Positions 49,002-58,738 are shown, counted from the stretch's first letter. The stretch: DNA of 64,000 nt from JBKPNJ01 sp963695705 (GCA_963695705.1 CAVOHB010000013.1:62001-126000); one strand, 5' to 3'. Translations and numbers: made by a program. The notes: generated from the sequence alone by a model not told the origin.

Positions 49002-49041
49002 GTGCGACTCCCCTGTTGCGGTAGTGGTCAAGCGCTCGATG

Positions 49042-50050
49042 TCAGCCACCCGACGAGAAGGCGGCGTCGAACGCCGCGGCGGGTGGCTCGATCTGGGTCA
49101 GCCGACGGACGAACGCGAGCGCGTCGGGCGCGCCGATGCTCCGGTCCATGCCCGCGTCCTCCCATTCGACGCTGATCGGGCCGGAGTACTCGATCGAGTT
49201 GAGCATCCGGAAGATCGGCTCCCAGGGGACGTCCCCGTGACCGGTGGAGACGAAGTCCCAGCCGCGCCGCGGGTCGGCCCACGGCAGGTGGGACGAGAGC
49301 CGCCCGTTCCGCCCGTTGAACCTGCTTCACCGACTCCTTGCAGTCGACGTGGTAGATCCGGTCCCGGAAGTCCCACAGGAAGCCGACGGGGTCGAGGTCC
49401 TGCCAGACGAAGTGGCTGGGGTCGAAGTTGAGCCCGAACGCCTCCCGGTGTCCGATCGCCTCCAGGGTGCGCTGGGTGGTCCAGTAGTCGTACGCGATCT
49501 CGCTGGGATGCACCTCGTGGGCGAACCGCACGCCGACCTCGTCGAACACGTCGAGGATCGGGTTCCAGCGGTCGGCGAAGTCGGCGTACCCGCGCTCGAT
49601 CATGCTCGGCGGGACGGGCGGGAACATCGCCACCGTGTGCCAGATCGATGAGCCGGTGAAGCCGATCACCGTCTCGACACCGAGCTTCGCGGCCGCCCGG
49701 GCGGTGTCCTTGATCTCCTCGGCGGCGCGCTGTCGCACACCCTCCGGGTCCCCGTCGCCCCAGATTCGTGCCGGCAGGATCCCCTGGTGGCGCTCGTCGA
49801 TCGGGTGGTCGCACACCGCCTGGCCGGTGAGGTGGCACGAGATCGCGTACACCGACAGGCCGTGCCGTTCGAGGATGTCCCGACGACCCTGGACGTACGA
49901 CTCGTCGTTGACCGCCTTGTCGACCTCGAAGTGGTCGCCCCAGCAGGCGATCTCGAGACCGTCGTACCCCCAGCCGGACGCCAGTCGACACATCTCCTCG
50001 AACGGCAGGTCGGCGAACTGACCGGTGAACAGCGTCACAGTGCGTGGCAT
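49042..50050 (-). CDS. Sugar phosphate isomerase/epimerase-fold protein (one frameshift)
   Basis: About 335 residues after removing one extra base near 49318 (1008 bases, 336 codons). The AP-endonuclease-2 TIM barrel begins MPRTVTLFTGQFADLPFEEM. Likely metal ligands lie in DGLEIACWGDHFEVDKA, VRFAHEVHPSEIAYD, LNFDPSHFVWQDLDP and IYHVDCKESVK. Family members include isomerases, epimerases and 3-keto-glycoside lyases. Its place between two Gfo/Idh genes suggests it acts on the keto product of those enzymes. Confidence 0.85.
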
Positions 50051-50098
50051 ACGAAGCCTCCTCGAAGGCGGTTGACGGCTGAGGAACCTGCCGGGACG

Positions 50099-51291
50099 TC
50101 AGGAGGTGGGGACAGGAGTCCACCGCGATTCGTTCTCCGCCGAGCTCTCCACCGCGTCGAGCACCCGCTGCACCCCGGCACCGTCGGCGAACGAGGGGGA
50201 GGGATCCCGGCCGGCGGCGATGTCGCGCACCAGGTCGACGACCTCGTGGGTGAACGTGTGCTCGTATCCCAGGACGTGGCCGGGGGGCCACCAGGCGCCG
50301 ACGTACGGGTGGTCCGGCTCGGTCACCAGGATGCGTCGGAACCCCGCCTCCACGGCCGGAGCCGTCGCGTCGTAGTACGTAGCAGCTCGTTCATCGCCTC
50401 GAAGTCGAACGCCAGGCTGCCGCCCGAGCCGTTCAGCTCGATCCCCATCGCGTTCTTGCGGCCGGTCGCGAACCGGGTGGCCTCGAAGGTGGCCAGCGCA
50501 CCGCCGTCGGTGCGGGCGAAGAAAGGCCGCGGCGTCGTCCACGGTCACGTCGCCGGACTCACCCGCGCTGCCGCTGGCCGCCAGTCCGGACGACGCCGAG
50601 GGCAGCGGACGCCGCGGCACGAATGTCGTCAGTGCCGCCGACACACCCGTCAGCTGCTGCCCGGTCACGAACTGGGCCAGGTCGACGATGTGCGCGCCGA
50701 GATCGCCGAGCGCACCGGAGCCGGCCCGCTCCTTCTGCAGCCGCCACACCAGCGGGAACTCCGGGTCGACGATCCAGTCCTGGAGGTACCGCGCGCGGAT
50801 GTGCCGGATCTCGCCGAGGCGGCCCTCGGCCACCATCCGCCCGCGCCAACGCGAGCGCCGGGACCCGTCGGTAGTTGAACCCGACCATCGACCTCACACC
50901 GCGCTCGGCGGCCGCCCGGGCGGCGCTGGTCATCTGCTCGGCCTCGGCCACCGTGTTGGCCAGCGGCTTCTCGCACAGCACGTGCTTGCCGGCCTCCAGC
51001 GCGGCGATCGCGATCTCCGCGTGGCTGTCCCCGGGCGTGCACACGTCCACGAGATCGATGTCGTCGCGGGCGACGACCTCACGCCAGTCCGTCGACCACT
51101 CCGACCAGCCCATCCGCTGTGCCGCCTCCTCGGTGGCCGGGGTGGACCTGCCGCAGAGCACCGTCAGCTCAGGGGCGAGTGGCAGCTCGAAGAACCGGGG
51201 CGCGGTGCGCCAGCGCCTGGGAGTGGGCTGCGCCCATGAAGGCGTACCCGATCAGCGCGACGCGCAGCGGTGGGGATGGTGCAGGCGACAC
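50099..51291 (-). CDS. Second Gfo/Idh/MocA-family dehydrogenase (frameshifted)
   Basis: A GTG at 51291 with AAGGAGCG upstream begins LRVALIGYAFMGAAHSQA, an NAD(P)-binding motif. Pieces include DDIDLVDVCTPGDSHAEIAI, ALEAGKHVLCEKPLANTVAE with the EKP motif, and VGFNYRRVPAL. The C-terminal domain has GSGALGDLGAHIVDLAQFVT and ends NESRWTPVPTS. At least four shifts interrupt it. It is first in the leftward Gfo/Idh-SPI-Gfo/Idh operon and has a palindromic site in its promoter. Confidence 0.8.
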
Positions 51292-51357
51292 AGAGGCGCT
51301 CCTTCACGGGGACGAGTGCCGCGGCTCGCGGGCAGACGCGGGACCGACGTTAGGGGA

Positions 51358-51371
51358 GCAAATGCATTTGC
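51358..51371. promoter_or_regulatory. Palindromic operator-like site GCAAATGCATTTGC
   Basis: A perfect 14-bp palindrome lies 66 bp upstream of the second Gfo/Idh start codon. Its continuation GCAA at 51370-51375 extends a TTGC-like pattern. The form suits a LacI-family operator, although the centre differs from the sites at 41291 and 42253. A second LacI-type regulator or a relaxed site for the same one is possible. Confidence 0.55.
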
Positions 51372-51413
51372 GCAATCAATGTTCCGGGTGGGCTCGGGGC
51401 CGCCGACGGGCCG

Positions 51414-52370
51414 CTAGAGCCCAGCGAGGCGGTCGAGGAAGAGATCGGTGAACGCCGCGACATCCACGGCCGTCGCGATCTCGCAGTTCGCCGCCGGGGG
51501 CTGCTCTGAGGTCAGCAGGTCGGCCACCGTGACGCCCCGAGTGATCTCGCCGGCGGTCTCGACGGCGACGTGGGCCGGATGCCACGTCACCAGGTCGCGG
51601 CGCGTGACAACGGCCACCGCGAGCGGATCGTGCATCGCGCAGCTCCCGTGGGAGGCGACGTCTCCGGGTTCGCCTGTTCCTGATGGTCGATCCAGCGCTG
51701 GGTGAACTCGGCGGCGAAGCCGGCGAAGCCGCTCCCCCGGGCGGCCATCTCGGCCGCGTGCTCGCGGGTGAGGCGCACCTGCTCGGTGACGTCCAGGCCG
51801 ACGAACCGCAGCGGCGCTCCGCTACCGAGCACGACCGCGGCCGCATCGGGGTCCACCCAGATGTTGAACTCGCCGGGCATCGACGCCTGGTTGGTGTGCT
51901 TGAGGAACACCCCGCCCATCACCACGATCTCCTTGACCCGGGAGGCGAGGTCCGGTTCGAGCGAGAGCGCCAGCGCGACGTTCGTGAGCGGCCCGATGGC
52001 CACCAGCGTGACCTCGCCGGGGGCAGCCAGCACCCGCTCCACCAGGGCCGTTGCCGCGTGACCGGCCGGCGTGGTCACCAGGCCCGGTGGTGTGAGCCGT
52101 CGCGGGTGCTCCGGTGTGCCCGGGGTGCCACGGGCGCATGAGCGGACCGGCCGCGCCGGGCACGACCGGGATGTCGGGGCGTCCGAGCCGGTCCAGGAGC
52201 TGGACCGTCAGTCGCGTCGCGGTGTCGACGTCGGTGTTGCCGTTGACGGTGGTCACCAGCTCGAGGGAGATCTCGGGGTCGGCCACCGCGAGCGCCAGCG
52301 CGAACCCGTCGTCGATCTCCGAGCCGGGCTCGCCCATCGAGAGGTCGGTGTCGAGCAGCACTCGTTCCAT
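51414..52370 (-). CDS. Nucleoside-hydrolase-fold protein (two frameshifts)
   Basis: About 318 residues from the ATG at 52370 with MERVLLDTDLSMGEPGSEID; shifts near 52075 and 51655 compensate. The calcium-binding signature DTD is separated from the DDG pair by an extended spacer, a subgroup pattern of inosine-uridine hydrolase relatives. Other landmarks are VVPGAAGPLMRP, EVTLVAIGPLTNVALAL, EIVVMGGVFL, GEFNIWVDPDAAAVV and the late HDPLAV. It would cleave an N- or C-ribosyl bond. Lying among sugar genes, it may release a sugar from an aglycone. Confidence 0.82.
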
Positions 52371-52402
52371 CGCGGGTCCGGCTCCGTTCGCTCGGTCGAC
52401 GG

Positions 52403-53076
52403 CTACGCGCGGCTGGCCCAGAGCAGCCCGCGTTCGGTGAGGGTCCGCACCGGGGCGACGTCCAGGTCCTCGACACTGTGACCGATCGTGGACACGAACA
52501 CGCGTCCGAGCCCCCATTCCCGGGTCCAGACGGTTGGCGCGACGAGGTCCTTCCGCCAGGCGGTGTCGGCGACCGGCGCGAAAACAGGTCGTGGCGAGCA
52601 CGTCGATGTTGGCGTCGGTCAGGCACCAGTACTGCTCGGTGAAATGCTCCCACCGGGTCGAGCCCGGCCACGATCGGGTGTTCGGCCCGCTCGGGCACGA
52701 CGGACACCTCGTAGTGGACGAACTTCCCGGGATGGGCGGCGAACTGGCCGCCGGTCATGTGCAGGTAGTCGGGCGCCCACCGGAAGGCGTCCACGATCCC
52801 GCCGTGCCAGCCGGCCAGGCCGGTGCCGGCGCGTACCGCATCGGACAGACCGAAGACCTGCGCGTCGGTGATCTCGCCCTGGGTCCAGCACTGCACGATG
52901 AGGTCGGTCTGCTCCAGGAGCTCGGCATCGACATACACGTCGAGGCTGTCGCTGACCTGAACGCTGAAGCCGTGCTCCTTGAGGAACGGCACGAACCGCT
53001 CGGTGGCTTCGACGGGCGCGTGCCCTTCCCAGCCTCCGCGCACGATGAGTGCTCGCCGGCTCGGTCGGTCGGGCAT
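52403..53076 (-). CDS. ThuA-like protein (frameshifted)
   Basis: About 224 residues from the ATG at 53076, starting MPDRPSRRALIVRGGWEGHA. The ThuA glutamine-amidotransferase-like fold shows TGLAGWHGGIVDAFRW, where HGG is typical, and HMTGGQFAAHPGKFVHYEV. After a shift near 52650 it ends GLLWASRA with TAG at 52403. ThuA proteins take part in catabolism of 3-keto disaccharides such as trehalose derivatives. This supports a 3-keto-glycoside pathway with the Gfo/Idh and SPI genes. Confidence 0.8.
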
Positions 53077-53186
53077 GGGGGCGCCTCCTGCAGCGGGCCT
53101 GGTCGGTCGTGGGCGTCGGGGTTTCCCGCGGCAGACTAGCGTTGGTCGCCGTTCGCCGGTCGGCCGAGGTACGGCACGATGCCGAC

Positions 53187-53986
53187 ATGACCGACGCCAT
53201 CGTCGTACTGCCGTGCCGGGCGGTGCTGTTCGACTGCGACGGCGTCCTGGTCGACTCCGACGCGGCCGTGCAGCATGCCTGGACGCGCTGGGCGGTCAGC
53301 TACCGGTTCGACCCGGCGGAGGTGACGTCGGTCGTGCACGGCCGGCGCTCCGCCGACACGGTGGCCATGCTGGTCGAGCCCGACGCGCGGACGGAGGCGC
53401 TGGCCGCGATCGATGCGTACGAGATCGAGGACGTCGACAAGGTCACCGCGATTCCGGGTGCGCTCGACCTGATCACGACGATGCCCCCTGCGGTCTGGGC
53501 CGTTGTGACGTCCGGCACGACCCCGCTGGCCACGGCACGGCTGAAGGCTGCCGGGCTCCCGTCCCCGCGGTGCTGGTCACCGCCGACGATGTCGAGAACG
53601 GGAAGCCGGCGCCGGACGGCTATCTGGCCGCTGCCGCCGCCCTCGGCGTGCGGCCACGGGTCACCGTTGTCCTCGAGGACAGCGCCAGCGGCGTCGAGTC
53701 GGCACGGGCGGCCGGTGTCGGCGCGGTCGTCGGGGTCGGCGACCGAGCGCTCGAAACAGACGCGGACGTCGTGGTGCCCGACCTTCGGGCGCTGTTCTGG
53801 AACGGCACCGGCATCGCGGCCCGCTCCGGCGATCTGCTGAGACGCGGGCTGGAGCCCTCCTCACCGTCCGACACTTATTCCACGCGATCCGACACTTATT
53901 TCACGCGATCCGACACCTACGCGCTTCTCGAGGCCGTCATCTCACGGACCTCGGCGTACCGCCGCCGGATGGCCGGGACCGCCTGA
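53187..53986 (+). CDS. HAD-superfamily sugar phosphatase (one frameshift, repeat-extended tail)
   Basis: The ATG at 53187 starts MTDAIVVLPCRAVLFDCDGV, with the nucleophile Asp in LFDCDGVLVDSD. Motif 2 is VVTSGTTPLA. One missing base near 53560 separates it from the rest: VTADDVENGKPAPDGYLAAA (motif 3 Lys) and VVLEDSASGVESARAAGVGA (motif 4). The family body should end near GTGIAARSGDL. Beyond that the frame runs through the 21-bp repeat array, adding SDTYSTR and SDTYFTR copies, and overlaps the xylB 3' end. It resembles beta-phosphoglucomutase and GPH-type phosphatases. Confidence 0.82.
53866..53928 (+). repeat. 21-bp repeats (array B), two full units and a partial one
   Basis: Units at 53866-53886 and 53887-53907 share TCCGACACTTATT and CACGCG. 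A third unit starting at 53908 keeps only ATCCGACAC before diverging. Sequence and orientation match array A at 47479. The third unit contains the xylB stop codon (53917-53919), so the array abuts the xylB 3' end exactly. Confidence 0.85.
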
Positions 53987-55330
53987 TCGTCGTACGTCTC
54001 GGAGTCGGCCGTCGACCACGCCGGAGGGCCCTCGGCTCCGGACAGCACCCAGGCCGCCTGGCGGGCTGCGCCGTCCGCGACGTACTCTCCCGGCGGCGGG
54101 ACGGTGACCGGCGAGCCGAGCACGGTCGGCGCGATCCGGCGCATCGCCTCCGACTGGGCCCCGCCGCCGACGAGCACCACGCGCTCGATTGCCGTGCCCT
54201 GCTCGCGCAGCGCGTCGAGCGCGTCCGCGAGGCCGCAGAGCACACCCTCCACCGCCGCCCTGGCCAGGTGCCGCGGGGTGGCGGTCTCCAGCTGCAGGCC
54301 ATGAACCGCTCCGGTCGCGTCCGGCCGGTTCGGCGTACGCTCCCCCTCCAGGTAGGGGACGATCACGAGCCCACCGGCTCCCGGCGGGGCGGACAGGGCG
54401 AGCCGGGACAGCTCGGCATGGTCGACGCCGGTCATCCGGGCCACGGCGTCGAGCACCCTGGCGGCGTTGAGCGTCGCGACCAGCGGCAGGAAACGGCCGG
54501 TCGCGTCCGCGAACCCGGCCACCGTGCCGGTCGGGTCCGCCGAGGGGGCGTCGGCAACGGCGCACACCACGCCCGACGTGCCGATCGACACCACGACGTC
54601 ACCCAGCCCCGCTGACAGTCCCAGCGCGGCGGCGGCGTTGTCACCCGTCCCGGGTCCGAGCACCGCGCCCGCCGCTGTCTCGCCGCCGGGCTCGGCGGGA
54701 CCCAGAACACGGGGTACGGCGGCCTCGTGCCCGAGAGCCCGTTCGAGCAGGTCCGGCCGGTACTCCCCGGTGGCGGCCGACCAGTAGCCCGTCCCGCTCG
54801 CGTCTCCCCGATCGGTCACGAGGTCGTCGAGCGAACGGGACCCGGCCAGCCGCCAGGTCAGCCAGTCGTGCGGCAGGCAGACTGCAGCGACGCGAGCCGC
54901 GTTCTGCGGCTCGTGCTCGGCCAGCCAGCGCAGCTTCGTCACGGTGAAGGAGGCGACGGGCACCAGCCCGACGGCATCCGCCCAGGCCCGCGCTCCCGCC
55001 TCGGGTCCCCCCAGTTCCTCGATCAGGTCGGTGGCCGCCTGTGCCGAGCGGGTGTCGTTCCACAGCAGCGCCGGCCGTACCACCTCGCCGGCGTCGTCCA
55101 GGCAGACCATGCCGTGCTGCTGTCCGCCGACCGCGACCGCGGCGACGTCGTCGAGCCCACCGGCCTCGGCCACCGCCTGCTCCAGGGCGCTCCACCAGGC
55201 GCTCGGATCGACCTCGGTGCCCGTCCGGGTGCGCAGCGCGGCCCTCCCGTACCAAGGCGCCGGTGTCCTGGTCGCGCACGACGACCTTGCATGACTGGGT
55301 GGAGGAGTCGATCCCCGCGACCAGCGTCAT
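53917..55330 (-). CDS. xylB: Xylulokinase (one frameshift)
   Basis: About 470 residues from the ATG at 55330 after removing one extra base near 55235 (1413 bases, 471 codons). The FGGY kinase starts MTLVAGIDSSTQSCKVVVRD with the ATPase phosphate-1 loop. Xylulokinase features are VGGQQHGMVCLDDAG, where the Asp/His sugar contacts lie, ALLWNDTRSAQA, DASGTGYWSA, IGTSGVVCAV and VLVGGGAQSEAMRRI. It phosphorylates xylulose to xylulose-5-phosphate. It follows xylA by 11 bp. Confidence 0.92.
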
Positions 55331-55341
55331 CGACCCTCCTG

Positions 55342-56533
55342 TCAGCGCGCGCCGAGCACGTGCTCGACCATCAGCTGGTCGAGGCGGGCCATCCCGTAGC
55401 CCGGGACGCCCGCGGAGTCGACGTCGAAGTCCTCCGACGCGGACCGGTCGGCGAGGAGGTCGTGGTAGGTCTCCGCGCCGCCAAGTGTCGGCACCTGCAG
55501 CTCGAGTACCCGTGCCGCGGCCAGCGCCTCCTGCACCTCCGGGTCGGCCCGGAAGGCCACGGCCCGCTCCTTGAGCAGCAGGTACGTCCGCATGTTGGCC
55601 GCCGCGGACTGCCCACACGCCGTCGATGTCCTCGGTCCGCATCGGCTTGTAGTCGAAATGCCGCGGACCGTCGTAGGAGCGCGCGCCGTCAGGACCGCCG
55701 TTCTCGAGCAGGTCCACCAGGCCGAAGGCGCTGATCAGGTCGCCGTGTCCGAAGACCAGGTCCTGGTCGAACTTGGGCCCGTGCTGCGCGTTCAGGTCGA
55801 TGTGGAAGAGCTTGCCCTGCCAGAGCGCCTGGGAGATCCCGTGCACGAAGTTGAGGTTGGACATCTGCTCGTGACCGACCTCGGGGTTGAGCCCCACCAT
55901 GTCCGCGTGCTCCAGGCTGGAGATGAACGCGAGGGCGTGCCCGATCGTGGGCAGCAGGATGTCGCCGCGCGGCTCGTTCGGCTTCGGCTCGATCGCGAAC
56001 CGGAGTCCGTAGTCCCGGTCGACGACGTACTGCGCCAGCACGTCGAGTCCCTCGCGGTACCGGTCGAGCGCGGCGCGCACATCCTTCCCCGCGTCGACCT
56101 CCGACCCCTCCCGGCCGCCCCAGAACACGTACGTCGACGCACCGAGCTCGGCGGCCAGGTCGAGGTTGCGCATCACCTTCCGCAGCGCGTAGCGGCGCAC
56201 CTGCCGGTCGTTGCTCGTCAGCGCACCGTCCTTGAAGACCGGATGCGTGAACAGGTTCGTCGTCACCATCGGGACGACCAGCCCGGTCTCCTCGAGCGCG
56301 GCGCGGAACCGCTTGATGTGCTGCTCCCGCGCGGCCTCATCGCTGCCGAACGGGATCAGGTCGTCGTCGTGGAAGGAGACGCCGTACGCACCGAGCTCGG
56401 CCAGCCGGTGCACCGACTCCACCGGGTCCAGCGGCGGCCGGGTGGCGTCGCCGAACGGGTCGCGAGCCGGCCAGCCCACGGTCCAGAGACCGAAGGAGAA
56501 TCTGTCCTCGCGGGTTGGCTGAAGGTCCGTCAT
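55342..56533 (-). CDS. xylA: Xylose isomerase (one frameshift)
   Basis: About 396 residues from the ATG at 56533 after removing one extra base near 55603 (1191 bases, 397 codons). The actinobacterial class I type is clear: FSFGLWTVGWPARDPFGDAT, YGVSFHDDDLIPFG with the catalytic His, YVFWGGREGSEVD, FAIEPKPNEPRGDI, NPEVGHEQMSNLNF, FHIDLNAQHGPKFDQD and HFDYKPMRTED for the metal sites. It converts xylose to xylulose and, more slowly, glucose to fructose. It is cotranscribed with xylB. Confidence 0.95.
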
Positions 56534-56620
56534 CGCCGTTCTCCTTCTCGGATCGTGACCACTGGGAGGTCTCGCACACTACCGACGGCTCGGCCAACGT
56601 TCCCGGCCGGACGTGGTCCG

Positions 56621-57514
56621 CTACATGAGCCCGCCACCGGTGACGGCCAGGACCTCGCCGGTGACGTAGCTGGACTCCTGGGAGGCGAAGAAGACGAACG
56701 CCGGAGCGACCTCCGCGGGCTGTCCCGCCCGGCCGAGAGGCGTCTGCTCACCGAACGAGTCGGTCATCGAGGGCGGCATCGTGGACTTGACGAGCGGGGT
56801 CCAGATCGGGCCCGGCGCCACCGAGTTCACCCGGATGCCGCGCTCGGCCAGCATCAGGGCCAGGCCCTTGGTGAAGTTGACGATGCCACCCTTCGTCATC
56901 GCATAGTCGAGCAGCTGCGGCGACGGCTGTGCAGCCTGGATCGAGGACGTGTTGATGATGGACGACCCCGAGGGCATGTGTGGGATCGCCTTCTTGCAGA
57001 GCCAGAACATCGCGTACAGGTTGGTCTTCACCGTCCGGTCGAACTGCTCCGTCGTGAAGTCCTCGATCCCTCCCTCCTGAGCCATCTGGTACGCCGCGTT
57101 GTTGACCAGCACGTCGATGCGCCCGAACTCCTCCACCGCCCGGTCGACGACCGCCTGACACGCCGCCTCCTCACGCAGGTCGGTCGCCACGTTCACCGCC
57201 TTGCGGCCGGCCTCCTCGACCAGCCGCACGGTCTCCTGTGCGTCCTCCTCCTCGGCCTCCAGGTAGGCGATGAGCACGTCTGCGCCCTCGCGGGCGAAGG
57301 CCAGTGCCACCGCCCTGCCGATGCCGGAGTCGCCGCCGGTGACGATGGCCTTCTTGCCTTCCAGCCGGTTGGCTCCGCGGTAGGAATCTTCGCCGTGATC
57401 GGGCTTCTCTGGCATCGCCGCGGTGGTCCCGGGATGGGCCAGCTCGGTGTCCCCGGTTTCCGGCTGCTCGTGCTGGCTCGTCGGGTCCTGCTGGCGGTAT
57501 TGGTCGTCGGGCAT
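56621..57514 (-). CDS. Short-chain dehydrogenase/reductase, general-stress type
   Basis: A complete 297-residue SDR from the ATG at 57514. A polar N-terminal extension of about 45 residues precedes the Rossmann motif AIVTGGDSGIGRAVALAFAR. Cofactor and catalytic motifs are VLVNNAAYQ (NNAG-like), SIINTSSIQA and the YAMTKGG catalytic Tyr-Lys. The extension and motifs match the YdaD/YhdF group of stress-linked SDRs. Substrate is unknown. It lies 87 bp upstream of xylA but is probably separate. Confidence 0.9.
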   Translation of the reverse strand: MPDDQYRQQDPTSQHEQPETGDTELAHPGTTAAMPEKPDHGEDSYRGANRLEGKKAIVTGGDSGIGRAVALAFAREGADVLIAYLEAEEEDAQETVRLVEEAGRKAVNVATDLREEAACQAVVDRAVEEFGRIDVLVNNAAYQMAQEGGIEDFTTEQFDRTVKTNLYAMFWLCKKAIPHMPSGSSIINTSSIQAAQPSPQLLDYAMTKGGIVNFTKGLALMLAERGIRVNSVAPGPIWTPLVKSTMPPSMTDSFGEQTPLGRAGQPAEVAPAFVFFASQESSYVTGEVLAVTGGGLM

Positions 57515-57600
57515 GGGTGTGCGCTCCTCGTTCAGTGCGTCGTCTGGCCGCGTCGCGGCTGTCGTGTCCGTGGGGCGCCCGTACCCCTGTTTGGACGGGT

Positions 57601-58038
57601 TCAAGCGGGCCAGTCGTCTCCCGCGTCCAGTCTCTTTCGCAGCAGGGAGTCCAGCGCAATCGAGTCGCCGTCCTTGCCGCCGACCCCGACGTCGAGGGGC
57701 GGCTCCTGAGGCGTGATGTGAGCGCCGGTGAACCGGGCGCGCAGGCTGCCGGGCACCGTCAGGACATAGAACTCCCCGTCGGTTCCGACCGCCAGGGTGT
57801 GGTCGGCCCGCAGGTACCAGCCGGTCAAGCCGGTGCGGTAGGTCCCGCGGCCGGAGTACGGACGCGCGACCAGCGGCTCCGCGCGGATGTTCTGTTCGCC
57901 GGCCTGGCGAACGAAGTCGGCGACGAGCCGGCGGGCCTGCTCGGTCTGCGCCGCCCTACGACGCTCGGCGGCTGCGGCGTGGACGGCGGCCGCCGCTTTG
58001 CGCTGCTCGCTCCAGGACGGGGACTCGTCTTTGCCCAT
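57601..58038 (-). CDS. Conserved hypothetical protein, 145 residues
   Basis: An intact frame from the ATG at 58038, preceded by GGGAGGACCCC. The N-terminal 60 residues are a charged alanine-rich helix (WSEQRKAAAAVHAAAAERRR). The C-terminal half contains GWYLRADHTLAVGTDGEFYV, LTVPGSLRARFTG and GDSIALDSLLRKRL. This looks like a small actinobacterial family without known function. No signal peptide or membrane segment is present. It lies just downstream of the SDR start on the same strand. Confidence 0.75.
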   Translation of the reverse strand: MGKDESPSWSEQRKAAAAVHAAAAERRRAAQTEQARRLVADFVRQAGEQNIRAEPLVARPYSGRGTYRTGLTGWYLRADHTLAVGTDGEFYVLTVPGSLRARFTGAHITPQEPPLDVGVGGKDGDSIALDSLLRKRLDAGDDWPA

Positions 58039-58077
58039 GGGGTCCTCCCGGCAGCCGGTCCTTGCCCTTAACGAGAT

Positions 58078-58109
58078 GAACGTACCCGGACCGTGATCCG
58101 GGTACGTTC
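58078..58109 (-). terminator. Terminator of the TPR lipoprotein gene
   Basis: GAACGTACCCGGA and TCCGGGTACGTTC make a perfect 13-bp stem with a CCGTGA loop. It starts two bases beyond the lipoprotein stop codon in the leftward direction. There is no strong T tract. Confidence 0.85.
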
Positions 58110-58111
58110 AC

Positions 58112-58738
58112 TCAGTCTTGGCCAGCGGCTGGTACTAAGGGGTGGTGGGTGGCTGCCCCGGCTGCCTGCGCCGGGTCGGTGAGGCTCGAGTCGAGTGCGA
58201 TCGCGCGCAGCACGTCCTTGTCGCCGGCCCGCTCCTGCCCGTTCGCGCGCAGTAGCAGACCGAGGTTCAGCCAGGCGGCTGCGTCCTTCTTGTCGGCCTT
58301 CACAGCGCTCTCGTACAGCGTGATGGCTTCCTTCGGGTCGGGGCCGGTCCGCAGGATCGCCAGGTTGAACAGTGCCGGCTCATACGCCGGGTCGGTCTTC
58401 AGTGCCGACCGGTACTTGTCCTCGGCCAGCCCGTAGTTGCCGTCCGACTCGTCGATCAGCGCCAGGTTGTAGAACGCGAACTGGTTCGTCGCGTCGTACT
58501 TCAGCGCCTTGTTGTAGTCAGCCGAGGCGGTGACGAGGTCACCGGCTGCGTGCGCGGTCAGGCCGGCGTTGAGAGCCGCGAGCGCCTTCTTGGCATCGGG
58601 CGCGACCGTGGTGGAGGAGGTGTCGGTACTGCCACCGTCCGACGAGCACGCCGAGGCGCCGAGCGCGAGAACGGCCGTGAACGCAAACGCCTGGACAAGA
58701 CGCCCCGTTCGGCGAGGACTGCGTAGACCAGCGTTCAT
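58112..58738 (-). CDS. TPR-repeat lipoprotein
   Basis: A complete 208-residue protein from the ATG at 58738, with GAGAGCAATTC upstream. The signal peptide ends in the lipobox LGASAC, so it should be anchored outside the membrane. After a Ser/Thr linker come about four TPR units: LVTASADYNKALKYDATNQF, YGLAEDKYRSALKTDPAYEP, PKEAITLYESAVKADKKDAA and AGDKDVLRAIALDSSL. It probably scaffolds other extracytoplasmic proteins. The next genes rightwards encode collagen-like secreted proteins, but any link is a guess. Confidence 0.85.
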   Translation of the reverse strand: MNAGLRSPRRTGRLVQAFAFTAVLALGASACSSDGGSTDTSSTTVAPDAKKALAALNAGLTAHAAGDLVTASADYNKALKYDATNQFAFYNLALIDESDGNYGLAEDKYRSALKTDPAYEPALFNLAILRTGPDPKEAITLYESAVKADKKDAAAWLNLGLLLRANGQERAGDKDVLRAIALDSSLTDPAQAAGAATHHPLVPAAGQD

